The notes: generated from the letters alone by a model not told the origin. A stretch of DNA of 64,000 nt from Ornithodoros turicata (GCF_037126465.1 NC_088203.1:99324668-99388667), one strand, 5' to 3'; counted from the stretch's first letter, positions 1 through 12,055 are shown. Program-made: numbers and translations.

Positions 1-206
1 TAGCCAACCATCGTCCCGAATGACAACGTTCTCGACCCTGATTTGTTGAAAACGGGAGGAGGAGCCTATTTTGTGCCATTATGCACGGCACAAAATAGGC
101 TCCTTCTCCCCTTTTTAAACAACAAATCTATAGGGCGAGAACGTTGTCATTCGGGGTGATGGTTGGCTAGGAGCGTGCTCTGTGGTGAAGTTGATTTTTA
201 AGAGTG
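1..206. mobile_element. GGCGTACGCC-family foldback MITE, cut by the window edge
   Basis: Inverted arms of roughly 90 bp (AGCCAACCATCGTCCCGAATG against CATTCGGGGTGATGGTTGGC), right end TTTTTAAGAGTG. This copy has GGAGCCTATT arms instead of GGCGTACGCC. A short end fragment of the family follows at 209-243. Confidence 0.7.
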
Positions 207-245
207 CACTCTCAAAAATGAACTTCACCACCTAGCACGTTCCTA

Positions 246-532
246 CACTGTTAAAACAGAACTTCACCACATAGCACTCCTAGCCAATAATGATTCCGAA
301 TGATATGATTCTGTGTCCTGATTTGTTCAAATCAGGGGAAGGCGCCTATCTGGGACATGCTTCTGTGAGGCCGACAACGGCGAGCCCTTTGACCAGTAGC
401 GCCACCACATGGGACATGCATAATGTGTCCCAGATGGGCGGCTCCTCCCATGTTTCACAAATCAGGACACATGTCATTCGAAATCATGATTGGCTAGGAG
501 CTATAGAGTGGTGAAGTTCTGTTTTAACAGTG
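246..532. mobile_element. Foldback MITE, GGCGCCTATCTGGG subfamily, with a SINE tail inserted
   Basis: Ends CACTGTTAAAACAGAACTTC / GAAGTTCTGTTTTAACAGTG with TA flanks (244-245, 533-534). The centre is split by a 49-bp insert (361-409). The copy at 58206-58402 shows the unsplit form. Confidence 0.8.
361..409 (+). mobile_element. 49-bp SINE 3' tail insertion
   Basis: GAGGCCGACAACGGCGAGCC...GCCACCACA, the end of the SINE seen whole elsewhere, flanked by a perfect 10-bp duplication TGGGACATGC (351-360, 410-419). Confidence 0.7.
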
Positions 533-534
533 TA

Positions 535-744
535 GCCACCATCATCCCGAGTGACATCGTTCTTTCCCCTGATTTACTGAAAACGGGGGGCGTACGCCAT
601 TCTTGTGGCATTATGCAGTTCATGCTTGCCACAAAAATGGCGTACGCCCCCCGTTTTCGTCAAAGCAAGGGAGAGGACGTTGTCATTCGGGATGATGGGT
701 GGGTAGGAGCGTGCTGTGCGGTGAAGCTCTGCTCTTAGAGCGTG
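535..744. mobile_element. GGCGTACGCC-family foldback MITE
   Basis: Arms CCACCATCATCCCGAGTGAC...GGCGTACGCC and inverse; right end CTCTTAGAGCGTG. Left terminus missing. Confidence 0.75.
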
Positions 745-2249
745 GGCAATCTATACCCACACGTCTGGCAACATTGCTCCTGGAAGGTCGATTTCAGCCT
801 CCTTACCACAGCTTCTAGCAGCCTTCCAACGTAAGGTGGCGAGCGGAGACGCGCGCTGTTGCCAAAGGAGACAAGCGCCAGAGCTCCCGGATGACGTTAC
901 ATAGTGTTGGAGAATCCGAAGCTATGAAGTTTTGCGAAGTTCTTTCGAAAATAGGCTACCACAGTTTGTGTCTGCGCAGGAGGGAGAGGGTAAAGTTTGG
1001 AGAGACCACGTGACGACGTGTCTGTCCAATCACAAGACAGAAATGAGGAGGAAATTCGTAGACTGTGGCATGAGTTCACAGAAGAAGCCACGTGCGCCTC
1101 GACCTTGAAATATTGCCCACTTATTTAGGAGAGGGACCAATGAGATGGTTCCACGGGCAATAGGGGAGAGAGGGAACTGGGAAGCTGCGCAGACAGCTGA
1201 TCTACTTACATGGCGTATTTGTGGAAGCGTGTAACGTTCACAAACGGCATCTATATTTTACCAAAGGGGGTAATAAACGCAAAATCAGCACCACAAATAC
1301 AGACACTTGTCCGACGCATCATTGAACATCACAGCCAGCAGCTGCGTCAGTGAGGGGCCGGGGAGAGATCACGTGTTTCCGAGAACCAACTGGTATAGCG
1401 GTAAATTTTTCTTAGTTTGCTGGATGTTTCAATATCGTTTGCGCTTGTGCACGCATCCGTTCACTTTTTACGTACGGCCATTTGCGGAATGCATTAAAGA
1501 ACAGAGCACCTACTGACCACACAACATTCTGCTCTAGTATATATACCAGTATCACCAGTTCAGCTTCACTTCACGACTCACTGACCAGTTTTCTCCGCAT
1601 CGAAGCACCTCCAATATGACATATAACTACAACAACAACCTCATGGGAGTCCGGCACTCACTGTGTCTGCAACAATCATGAAAAAGACCGTGATGCCACG
1701 TGTGGAAGATGTTCTTTTTCGAAATGAAAATTCACTATTCGCACACAAAGCCAGCTATTGTAACTGTACGTTCGGTATCACATCCCCCGTATACTCAAGC
1801 TGCTTGGCAAACACACACCTGCTAACAATCTAACCTTCTGGGCGTTCTCCAGGGCACCTTCCTGTTTGGCGCTAATACCATTGTAGCTTCCTTACGGGTC
1901 ATTTGCATATATTCAGGATACATCACCTTGCAGGGCCACTCCGCGCGTGCAGCTTCGCAGAGCGTGCGTTTGGCGTAAACACAAGGTAGACGCATCCCCC
2001 GCAGACGTGCGGAAGAAGGCGATGTTTGGGCACGCTGTTTGCCAATATGCATACTAATGCCCACAGGCTAATTGGAGCAGGTAATTGTGCGGACCTCGGA
2101 ATGCCGCTCGCAGCGTGGCTGACGCTCTGTTTATTCGAAGGTCCACGTACACTATAAGAAAGAAGAAAGAAGAAGAAAAAAAGCGAGATTAATTTTGGCA
2201 CTTTTGGGGATTACATGCATTCCCACAATCATTAGTCCCTTTCGAGACT
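745..2249. other. No gene recognised
   Basis: Mixed intergenic DNA between a MITE cluster and a SINE; short open frames only, no family motif seen. Confidence 0.5.
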
Positions 2250-2792
2250 AGCTGCACGAAAGGTTGTGCGAAGTTGAGGGACTATTTGCAGTGCTGGGGG
2301 AGCAAATTTCGGGGTCAGGGGGGTCTATGGAACAGGGGGTAATTGCACTGGAAAGTGTAACTGCTGCCCACACTCTAAAAACAGATGGTGGTGGTGAGAG
2401 TGGAAGGCACGCCGTTGTCGGCCTCACGGAGATGGGCAACATCATGACTAACACCCTGAGGGGAATGTGCGTCCTGGGCCGACTTCTAAGGGAACTGTGG
2501 TGGTGGCGGTGGTTGTGAAAGGGCTCGCCGCTGTCGGCCTCACATTAAGGGAACTGTGGTGGTGGTGGTGGTGGTGGTGATGGTGAAAGGGCTTGCCGTT
2601 GTCGGCCTCAAGTATGTGGGCAACGTCACGACTGACGCCCTGGGGAAATGTGCGTCCTGGGCCGACTTCTAGGGGAACTGTGCCGACATATGTCTGAAAG
2701 CGTCCGAGGAAAACCCAGGAAAAACCCCAGACAGCACAGCCGGCACCGGGATTCGAACACGGGTACCTCCCAGTCTCGACGTGACAAGGGAA
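2250..2792 (-). mobile_element. SINE with duplicated 3' module and (CAC)n tail
   Basis: On the minus strand: B box GTTCGAATCCCGG (near 2755), GGTTTTTCCTGGGTTTTCC, AAGTCGGCCCAGGACGC, AGGCCGACAACGGC, then a CACCACCAC tail (2556-2586), followed by a second copy of the 3' module with its own CACCACCAC. Confidence 0.7.
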
Positions 2793-2796
2793 CTGT

Positions 2797-2915
2797 ACTT
2801 CACCACATAGCATGCTCTTGGCCAGTCACCATCCCGAATAACATCGTTCTGCCCCCTGATTGGTTAAAAACGGGAGGCGTACGCCTTTTTTTTGGAACAC
2901 TTATGCTACCCTGCT
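2797..2915. mobile_element. Left half of a GGCGTACGCC MITE
   Basis: TACTTCACCACATAGCATGC to GGAGGCGTACGCCTTTTTTT, then nothing; the right arm is gone. Confidence 0.65.
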
Positions 2916-3618
2916 GAAGACATGATAATTGCCAAGTAGGCCATCACTGCTGCCATGGTTCGCGAGGCGCAGCAAACAGCGCCTATTTTTCTTTTTCTTT
3001 TTAAAGGAAATTGGAGAGCAACGCCACGTTGCGCATCGTTATGCATGTAAACAAACATTGGTTAGTGTTTTCCCGCCTCAATAAATTTATTTTGTTTTTC
3101 TTAACATTCGGTAATGTGGACGACTCGCTTTATGGACATTTTTTGATGGGGACAAAAGTGTCCATATTAACGGGGCACGCGACTACAAAACCTCCTTCCA
3201 TAAGTCAATCCTAGTCCTGTACTCTTGGGTGAGGAGTCCATGTTGCCGTTGGGCATACATTGGGTGCATACATAAGGGTGCATACCAGTGATGGCCAGTA
3301 GTTAACTACATGTAGTTAAACTACTAGTTAAACTACCTGATTGTAGTTAAAAAGTAGTTATCAACTACTTGCAGAAATGTAGTGGCAACTACTAGTTAAA
3401 CTACTATTTTAAGTAGTTAACTACAGTAGTTAGGTTACTGAAGGCGCCAACTACTTCCGATTTTGCCGTAACCTTTACGGCACGATTGTGCTTCCGACTT
3501 TTACCTTGAGCTACTTGTTTGATGAGAACGGAGGTGCAGAGCAGTTGTGTCGTGCATGTGTACTAAATCTTCACTTTTAATGCTTTAAAACAGGTTGCTT
3601 GAAAAACAATGTTTAAAA

Positions 3619-3666
3619 CTCTGTTCGAAATATCGGCGGCTTCTGTCCTGAGGCAACTCCCTTCCT
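3619..3666 (+). mobile_element. 48-bp retroposed tail of the same Penelope-like family
   Basis: Only 48 bp, starting CTCTGTTCGAAATATCGG and ending CCCTTCCT, matching the right end of the 5177-5428 insert. It is flanked by a perfect 11-bp direct repeat AATGTTTAAAA (3608-3618 and 3667-3677), so it is an extremely 5'-truncated insertion rather than a decayed remnant. Confidence 0.6.
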
Positions 3667-3757
3667 AATGTTTAAAACAGGTTGTTGAACGTACACCATA
3701 GCTGATCTGTTCTGTTTCCCAATACTGTACTACCGCACATGCTTTATCTGTTCTTTT

Positions 3758-5927
3758 TTGTTTTGTTTTTGTAATGTCCGCAGTTTGATTCCAAAGCGTA
3801 AGGATTTGTATAGTTTGTTGCAATCCTGTGAATGGGGCCCTGTTGCACTTACTGAAACTTGGTTATCGCCAGATATAAGAGACAGTGAGCTGTTACCAGA
3901 GTGTCCTGGCTTTACCTTCTATCGCTGTGATCCCGTAAATAGACGAGGAGGTGGTGTTTGACTCGTCGTTAAAAACTGTTTTAAATCATATGCTGTTCAT
4001 TGTACATTTCCTATCGAAGTAACGTGGGTATTGATTGACTGCGTCACGTGTAGATTAGTAGTTGGTGCATGCTATCGACCTCCCTCAAGCAATGCATTCA
4101 TCTCAGAATTACACAAATCACTACATCATATATTTCACAAATTCCCAAATTCAAAGGTTATTCTTCTTGGTGATTTCAACTACCCCTCAATTAATTGGAG
4201 ATCCACCTCAGCCTCTGGCAGTGAAGAACGTTCTTTCATTGATTTGTGTCATGTGTTTGACCTTCATCAGGTGGTTCATGAACCCACCCGTGTAACTCCC
4301 ACCTCATCAAACATCCTAGACCTAATCCTCACTAACGAATCAGATGTAGTAGGTTCTGTATTTTCTCCATGCGCCTTGAGTGATCACAAAGTCCTACACT
4401 TTACAATATCTGTCCCCAGCGTGCCCCGTCGTTCCTCGTGCAAACGCATAAGATTATACGATAAGGGTAACTACGACCAAATAAATTCTGAATTACCCAA
4501 TTACTTGGCTAACTTTCTCGCTAGTTTTGAAGTACGGACAGTCGAGCAAAACTGGTATTTATACAAATCCAAGATTAATGCACTTATTGAAGCCTATATA
4601 CCCTCCATTATCATCAAGACACATTGTCATGCCCCATGGTACAATCATGAAATCAAACTGCTCGCCCGTCAAAAGAAACGTCTGTACAGGCTTGCTAAGC
4701 GCTGTAAGTCTGCATCATCACTGCTAAAATATCAAGAGTGCGCCCGGAAATAAAAATCATTGGTGACTTCTTCAAAACGCATGTTCCATAGCGAGGGCCT
4801 TGTTAACCTCTTGAAGCACAACCCCAAAGCATTCTACAAAGCTATAAACCCAAAATCTCCATCGGCAAACATCCAACTGAAAGATCGTGATGGTAATTTT
4901 GTTAGAGATAACCAATGTTCTCTTATCTTCAATAACGCATTTGCAAGCGTGTTCACCAACGACGACACAACTCCCCCTGCTGCGCCTCCCACATCCATCT
5001 TCAATAGCATGTCACCGATAGCGATATCTCCTGCTGGCATTGAAAATATTATCTCTTCCATCAAGGTTTCCTCCTCTGCTGGTTTCGATGGAATAAACAG
5101 CAAAATTCTTAAAAACACAAAGGCTCACTCGAGCAGATTTCTTGCTGCAATATTCCAACAATCACTTAATAGTTCATAGATTGGTAGAAATCCAGCGAAC
5201 CGGTACAGATGTAGGAAGGGAGTTGCCTCAGGACAGAAGCCGCCGATATTCCGAACAGAGGCACCGTCCTCATCATTGGCATGGTTTAAAGGGACAATTC
5301 GCATGAACCTTTAAACACGTCACACCTAACCCTTTATATACCATGCCAATGATGAGGACGGTGTCCAGAAAAAGAACAGTCTCTGTTCGAAATATCGGTG
5401 GCTTCTCTCCTGAGGCAACTCCCTTCCTACTTAATAGTTCAGTTCTGCCAGAAGACTGGCGTCGGGGAATGATAATACCAGTGCATAAAAGTGGTGTCAC
5501 TCATTCACCGTTGAACTATAGACCAATCTCCGTTACCAGCGCCCCCTGCAAAATCATGGAACACATTATATATTCGCAGGTAATCAACTTCCCAGAGTCA
5601 AATGCTTACTTTTCCCCCTGCCAGCATGGCTTCCGTAAAAATTTCTCACAACTAGCTGGTTTTATCCACGACCTCTACTCAAATATGGACAGTTCTACTC
5701 AAACAGATGCCGTGTTCCTGGACTTTGCTAAAGCCTTTGATTCTGTACCGCACGCTAGATTAATGGTTAAACTCTCACAACTAGGCCTTAATGCACATGT
5801 TCTCTCCTCGATTCATATGTTCTTAACTGACCGCCTCCAGTCCACTTTCGTGAACAACCATTCCTCGTCCTTTTGTCACGTATCATCTGGTGTCCCCCAG
5901 GGTATGGCCTTTGGGGTATGTGAATAA
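3758..5927 (+). pseudogene. Broken LINE (CR1/Jockey-like): endonuclease plus partial reverse transcriptase
   Basis: One reading frame runs from 3758 with in-frame stops at 3959 (TGA) and 4751 (TAA). The apurinic-type endonuclease is recognisable from NVRSL, ALTETW, RRGGGV, CYRPPS, GDFNYPSINW and SDHK. A linker leads into reverse transcriptase after 5441, with the LPEDWRRGMIIPVHK, LNYRPIS, HGFRK, FLDFAKAFDSV and SSGVPQG blocks. It stops there: the catalytic YADD block and everything after are missing, and a (TAAA)n-like tail follows at once (5922-5938), suggesting an internal deletion joined to the 3' tail. A 265-bp insert plus target duplication (5177-5441) splits the RT part and accounts exactly for its frame change. 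The extreme N-terminus is also missing. Inactive. Clade assignment is tentative. Confidence 0.85.
5177..5441 (+). mobile_element. Palindromic Penelope-like (?) insert splitting the LINE
   Basis: About 252 bp inserted in the LINE, flanked by a 13-bp direct repeat ACTTAATAGTTCA (5164-5176 and 5429-5441). Its two ends are inverted copies of a roughly 50-bp cassette (AAATATCGG...CTTCCT), and its middle has inverted GATGAGGACGGTGT arms. The right arm holds TGATGA, then a hairpin (ACAG-TCT-CTGT), then CGAAA: a hammerhead-ribozyme-like core, as known in Penelope-like retroelements. The long target duplication fits retrotransposition. Family assignment is inferred. Confidence 0.5.
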
Positions 5928-6276
5928 ATAAATAAATAATGCATGTCTAGTGAAGCCTCATTTGCTGTGAAATAATTCTGCAATTTAGTTTATCGCGTAG
6001 GCACAAAAGGAATTTTGACGATCGTAGCAATAGCTTGAGCCAAAGTTTATCATTGCTTGTGATTCATATTTAGGTGTCCAAGAACACTACAAGGGATTGG
6101 TGTTGATGGACAACGTTAAGTAGTTATAGATGTAGTTAAACTACATTGCAGTAGTTAAAGAAGTAGTTTTAACTACTCCCCTGAAAAGTAGTTGAACTAC
6201 TAGTTAAACTACTCAATCGCAAAGTAGTTAGTAGTTATAGTTAAACTACTGTAGAAGTAGTTAGTGGCCATCACTG

Positions 6277-7947
6277 GTGCATACATTGTTTTAGAGACGT
6301 TGGCTATCAATCTGCTATGCAGTTTCAGACACATGTTTTTACCGTATTATGTCACGTTGTACCTCTCAACTGGCCTAGTATATTGTTTTTAGCATAATCA
6401 CTTGGTTTGTAATGGGTCACAATTTTCATTAGTGTTTTGGTGCATTACAGCCTTAGTCGCTTGTGCGCCATAAGACCACCAATAATAATAATAATTAGCA
6501 TGATAAGTTAACCAGTATCTCTGAAACAATTTTACGCCGCAGTCTACAACAATTCAGTGATAATAACATGAAGGCATATAGCGGACTCTAGTTCCTATCC
6601 AAAACGTAAAAAAAAGAAAAAAAAATATCGTCGCTTCGCAAAAGCTTATACACATATCCATGCTTACGGGCCGCAACAAAAGCTTTTTTTCTGAAATGTC
6701 ACAACAACACTGACACAAAATTCTTGCCTCCATTCTGCCATATATCCTATCTGTTACAGCTTAGAATATCCCCCGTTCCCTAACAGCAACTTTCCATGTT
6801 ACGCAGCGAAGTTGCAAAAAAAAAAAAAAAAAAAAAAATGCTGACAATGTCATCGGAGTAGAAAAGCTGCGCCAAAAAGGGAGTGACAGGCCTCCCTTTG
6901 TGTCGCTACGAAAACATATTCTATCGCTAGTTCGGCCGCAACCATACACTTTGCACTTCAACAACGGTGCCCTAACGATAGAGACGGATTGTTCGTAATC
7001 CAATTGGAGGCGAACTAGGGCCCTCCAGGGTACATGGGGTGGCATTTTGGGGGGTGCCAGGCGCAGCAGGGCAAAAAATTAGCCCCATTGACGCCGTAAG
7101 CATCGTGTTGCATCGCCTCAGGGTCTATGATGCCCCGCACTGACGCACACGCGTTTGGGACGCCGCCTAGCGGAACATGGATTCGCATATAGTAAAAGCC
7201 ATTGGTTGGTACGCGCTGGGATTAAGGGAATAATGACATGTTGTATGGATAGGTGATGCTTAACGGGAGTGATTGAGCTTTAAAGCACAGAGGAAGTATA
7301 TTCCTGATCTCGAAGACACGTGTGCCGTAAGGTAACTCTGTAAGGAGCACGAAAGAGCACATTTGTGCGGTTTCGCTTCGAAGAGTCACGCTAGAGGGCG
7401 ATGTCATTTAGCACACCTGCCCCCAGATGGCTGATGTCGTTATAGTTCCGTACGAGATGCACACGCATAACGTTCACAAGTGTACATTCGAAGGCAATGA
7501 AGATAAAGGCAACAACGACTGTTTCAAAGGGGCGAAGCGACGGTCTGCGACAGGTCTTTCTTTAGAAGGGTCTTTCCGCGTTGTGGCACCGCTGGATACC
7601 AAAATCGTTGTCCTAGTCAAGTGACAGGTCACAGCTATCCAGCGCAGGTATGCTATTGTCGGCAGTCATCCCTGGTCGAAGACACTACAGGAGGGCTACC
7701 CTTCCAGCCTCCTTCACTGCAATAAACAAAACTTCACAGGAAAGTCATCTTTACAAACGGACTGTTAAGGAAGATGAAGCTACTGCGCATCTCTCTCGCG
7801 CACCTTATGGACAGGCACGTTACGTGTATGAGCTAGCATTCTCGTTTTCGTTTTGGAGCTGCAAAGTCTACTTGCTCCTGCTGTCTGTCGTCCTTGCCCT
7901 TCCTCAACATTGTACACGGACTTTCATGACCGTATGCGCCTCGACTC
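6277..7947. other. No gene recognised
   Basis: After the hAT element; an A run of about 24 at 6815-6838 and short frames. Nothing identifiable. Confidence 0.5.
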
Positions 7948-8063
7948 TTAAAACAGAGCTTCGCCACATCGCCACGCTGAAGGCAAACAATTTCAAGAAC
8001 GGTAACGCCATCTCTCTTGATTTGTGGAAAGCCTGGGGCGTACGCCTTTTTGTGACAATTAAC

Positions 8064-8140
8064 TCATCTTCGTGACAATGCCCACAGCTGTGAGGCTAAC
8101 AGCGGTAAAATGCCTCCAACGTCACCACCACCATCACTAA
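8064..8140 (+). mobile_element. 77-bp SINE 3' tail insertion
   Basis: Contains the GTGAGGC...AACAGCGG motif of the SINE 3' end and a CACCACCACCA tail; flanked by a perfect 12-bp duplication GTGACAATTAAC (8052-8063, 8141-8152). Confidence 0.65.
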
Positions 8141-8162
8141 GTGACAATTAACGTGACTGACT

Positions 8163-8417
8163 AGGCAAGGTCGTGCTGAAGACTGGGAGGTGGTGGGTTC
8201 GAATCCTACCACCGGTTGTGCTGTCTCAGGTTTTCCCTGGGTTTTCCGAAGACTTTCCAGACGAATGTCGGCACAGTTCCCCCTGAAGTCGGCCTAAGAC
8301 GCATACTAACCCCCCTGTCCCCCACTCCTTCCTGCTCTCCTCTATCCGTCTGTCCACATCAGTACGCCGCTCATATCCATCGTTGCTTCGCGGCGCTAAC
8401 ACGCAATTAAAAAGAAA
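8163..8417 (+). mobile_element. tRNA-derived SINE (Ruka-like), 5' truncated
   Basis: Begins near a T-arm/B box GGTGGGTTCGAATCC inside a stem (GGTGG...CCACC), then the body TTTTCCCTGGGTTTTCCGAA, ATGTCGGCACAGTTCCCC, AAGTCGGCC, then a C/T-rich stretch and GCTTCGCGGCGCTAACACG ending AATTAAAAAG. This layout fits tick tRNA SINEs; the name is from memory. Confidence 0.7.
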
Positions 8418-8519
8418 TAACATGACTGCGTGTATTGGTGTCACAAAAAGGCGTACGTCTCCAGTTTTCAACAAAGCTGTTTTTGTTGACCAACCTGTTT
8501 TAAGAACGTAGCTCTTCAC

Positions 8520-11500
8520 TTATTTTCTACAAATCTTCAGGTCCTTACCCCTGAGTTCAAGTCGTAGTCAAAACATCGAGTGTCATATTGAAACACCAGA
8601 AAATTTTCTCCCACATAATACTATTCACACAGACGAATCGTCACTCGCTTAATATCACGCTGCCTCTCCACATAAAGTGACACGTGGTGAGCCACTGGTT
8701 CGGGGGAGGTACCCGGTTGGAGCAGCGGAGATCAAATTTCGCAGGCTGCCAAAGGGTGACGGTCGGTGTGGTGACGGCTGACAGATGGTGGCGGCCAGAG
8801 TTGTCAAAACACGCTTTCCAATAACTGTTACTCGCGTCCTTGTGCTTCCCTTTTTACCAGCGAAGGTTTGTTTGGCCTCTCTTCCTGTTTGCACCACAAA
8901 CGTTTGGAAGCGTCCAAAGAAACTCTTTGTCGAGCCATCAACGCGTCGTTTTCTTGGGAGCCTTTTATCTTTGACGCTTTACGCGGGTCTTTCAATCGTG
9001 GTTTGGAGGGCATGCGAGATTGTTTGAAGGGAGCTCAAAAGGCGGCGCGGCAGTGTGTTCGAGGACTGGTAGTCTGTTTGCAAAGGGGTTGAGGTTTGAG
9101 GTGTTACAAGACATGCGCTGTCTTGAGAGAGAGAGAGGGAGAAAGAGGAAGGGAGGAAGAGAAGCAGGTTGGCCAGAAACATAGAAGGCATGGTGGACGG
9201 CGGTGCACATTCAAAACACACGGAAGGTGCAGGGAGCGAAAGAGGCGTGGTTTGAAATCGTGGGCAAGAATTTCTACGGTATTCGGTACATCTAAATTTT
9301 GCAGTTCTGTCATTTGATGTTTTGACAGGTCGCAGTTTCATGTTTCGACATGCTTTAATGCGCTCCACTTGGGGAAAACACAAGGTACCAGAAGGTGGGT
9401 GCTGCAAGATGCTGGGCCAATTACTGCGAGCAAAAAGGCTCTACATTCGAAGGTACCGTTGCTTAACTGCCGTGGCTGCCTTTGATACCCCGTTTTTCCT
9501 TCAGCAGATCTCTCGAGTTTTTCGCAAGCATTTCCTCATTCGATAAATACCTATCTTACATTGCAAATCAGATCCATAGATCATCGATCATATCTTCTTT
9601 CGCTGGCATTCGCTCAGGATAGCTTCAACTCTACCACTTACTTCGAAAGATAACAAATACAACAAGATAACGAGTAAGAAAGACAGCTGTAAGAAACTCG
9701 TAAAAAAAGCAAAATTTCTTCATTTTTATTCTTCGTCTACGCAGATGGGCGGAATTACCGTCCCACTGCTTTTCCTGCGCAGGATATATTGATACGGGGG
9801 AGCTCCTGGAACCAAGTTATCTGTCGCGAATGAATGAAGCTAGTGGAGCCCAATTTGCGGCAAATGATAAAGTGGAAGCGTAAGGCTTATAGAACCTTCG
9901 CCATTCGAGTATATAAAGATGAGAACCTAATGCTGGAAAGCGTGAAACACGGACCATGAAGCATCAACATATCAGAGCGGACATGAGAACAACAGCAATT
10001 TATTTTAATGGTGAATATTTAATAACGATTAATGATGATTTGGGGGGATATGTTTATTGCAAAAAAAAAAAGAAAGGGAGGAAAGGTTAGTCCATGCGTA
10101 GGCCAACTTGCGTAGGCTTGATGATTGGGGTGTTTCAACACGATAAGCGGTACTCTATGATGATGATGATGATGCGCGCTTTTCTTCTTCTTTTTCTTTT
10201 CTCTTTTATTTTCTTTTTTGTTTGCGCAGCGGTAACTATAAGTACTCTATTCCCCACTTCTAGAGGTAATTTGGTGAAAATATAAATGACAAGTCCCACA
10301 GCGAGGACCAAAGTCCTACATTGTCCGGAATGGAAAGGAAAGGTATAAGGCAGCGCGTTTGTGAGCTGGATTGATTGATTGATTAATTGGGAAAAAAATA
10401 AAAATATGGAGATGTGAGTGTCGACAAAGTCGGAACTGGCTATACTGCAGAACATGTGAATAGAACAGAAAGTGGAAAAACAGAACAAACGGTAACTCTA
10501 CGATGATCAAGAAAAATACCAAGCAAAGACCAAAGAACAGCCGGGCCCGTCCGGCTAATGAATTATCTGGATCAAGCCATTTCTTCACGGTGACAGTGAG
10601 GAAGTCTAATACCCTAATCACACGGGCAGCGCTACACGCGTGAGATTTCCCGCAAATAATCATGTTATGCTTTTTAATTACCATTATGCCCTTTTCTTTT
10701 CATGATATACAGCGTAATCTAAATATACTTGGCGCTTGTATCACAATCACGTGGTCACTAACAGGTCACAGACTGCCATGGGACAACAACAAACCGTGGT
10801 TCACGATAACCGCGGCTGGTCAGGTAACGGCGGTTAAGCGTAACCGCGATTAAGACTTCGAGGTTAAGAAGGGTATTAGCTGATTTAAAGGCCGGGTGCA
10901 AATCTAATCCTGAAATGTCGGGAGCGCGAACAATTGAGAATGTGCCAGATTTTCAAAAGCATCCGCAGTGGCGGCAGCAGAGGCGGATAAATGTGGTTCT
11001 TGTAAACAAGGTCGCCTGTGTTTATCACAAATCGGGATTCTGATAAAGTAAGCCACATGGTGAGGGTTAATGGTCACGCTTTCCATTGTAGCTGTGGGGA
11101 TCAGTAGAAAAGATAATTCGGAAGTCATTAGGTGGCAACACTGAATGTAATGGCCTCTGGGTGGAGTATTTAAGAGCATCCTGCTCGCCGGTAACGCTAG
11201 CGACCAATGCTGGATTAGAAAAATAAATGTGAGACGAAATAACAACTATAGGTAATGATGATGGCATGGAGGCAGAATCATGAGTTCGAAAAAGAGGTAA
11301 TGAGTTACGTCCAGTTTCAACGTCGACCTTGTGTATAGTATAGGACTGTTCTTCAAGACGAGGAACTTTCAACCTCAACTTTGTTTTACTGCCTCTTTGT
11401 CTATCCTGCTCGTGTCATATTCAAAAACACTGTAACGCAATTCGCTCTACTGATGATTGTTTAACCGGTTTAACTAGTGATGTTTCAACTCTTTGTTGAT

Positions 11501-11806
11501 TGTTGTTCGTTTATAAATGCGCGTTTTCGAAAAAGGAGCCAGTAACTTGGTCTGTTTATTGGTAAGGCAACACACAGCTCTTCCCCAGTGTCGTCGGCGC
11601 GTTGGGGGCTGCCTGCCTCATCATACCACGTGACAACAACGTTGGTAGTTCAGTTTTTAACATTAAACTGTACATTATAATAAATGTTCCGTGTCCGTAT
11701 TCCTGTTCTAGACGCGGTGGATGTAACGGAAAAAGGGACGCCCGAATCATGCCTCCATATTATTAACAACTAAATGGCAAAGCGTTGCTTTGCGATCCGG
11801 ATCCCA
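8520..11806. other. No gene recognised
   Basis: A GA-rich tract at 9123-9163 and T-rich tracts near 10180-10220. No supported gene or element. Confidence 0.45.
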
Positions 11807-12055
11807 CACTCTTAAAAATGAACTTCACCGCATCGCACACTCCTAGCCAATCATAATCTCGAATGATATCGTTATCTGCCCTGATTTGTTGAAAACGGGA
11901 GGCGTACGCTTTTTCTGTGACACTTATGCGGTTCATAATTGTCCCAAAAATGTCGTACGCCTCCTGTTTTCAGCAAATCAGGGCAGATAACGATATCATT
12001 CGAGACTATGGTTGGCTAGGAGCATGCAGTGCGGTGAAGTTCATTTCTAAGAGTG
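11807..12055. mobile_element. GGCGTACGCC foldback MITE, full length
   Basis: Ends CACTCTTAAAAATGAACTTC / GAAGTTCATTTCTAAGAGTG; arms with AACGGGAGGCGTACGC and inverse; flanked by CA on both sides. Confidence 0.85.

Larger units (their letters stand above)
3286..6276. mobile_element. hAT-type non-autonomous element with nested insertions
   Basis: Terminal inverted repeats CAGTGATGGCC / GGCCATCACTG flanked by a perfect 8-bp duplication GTGCATAC (3278-3285 and 6277-6284), the hAT signature. Both ends carry many TAGTTAACTAC-type subterminal repeats (3298-3440 and 6118-6265). No hAT transposase is visible; the interior holds a broken LINE and a Penelope-like fragment. Confidence 0.85.
7948..8515. 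mobile_element. GGCGTACGCC MITE split by SINE insertions
   Basis: Left arm 7948-8051 (CTCTTAAAACAGAGCTTCGC...GGCGTACGCC) and right arm about 8436-8515 (CACAAAAAGGCGTACGTC...CTGTTTTAAGAACG) are separated by two SINE-derived insertions (8064-8140 and about 8163-8417). Confidence 0.6.

Noticed and set aside
1..744. CRISPR-like array suggested by regularly recurring motifs
   Set aside because: Repeats are paired inverted arms of individual MITEs with TA/CA flanks, not direct repeats with unique spacers; the genome is eukaryotic.
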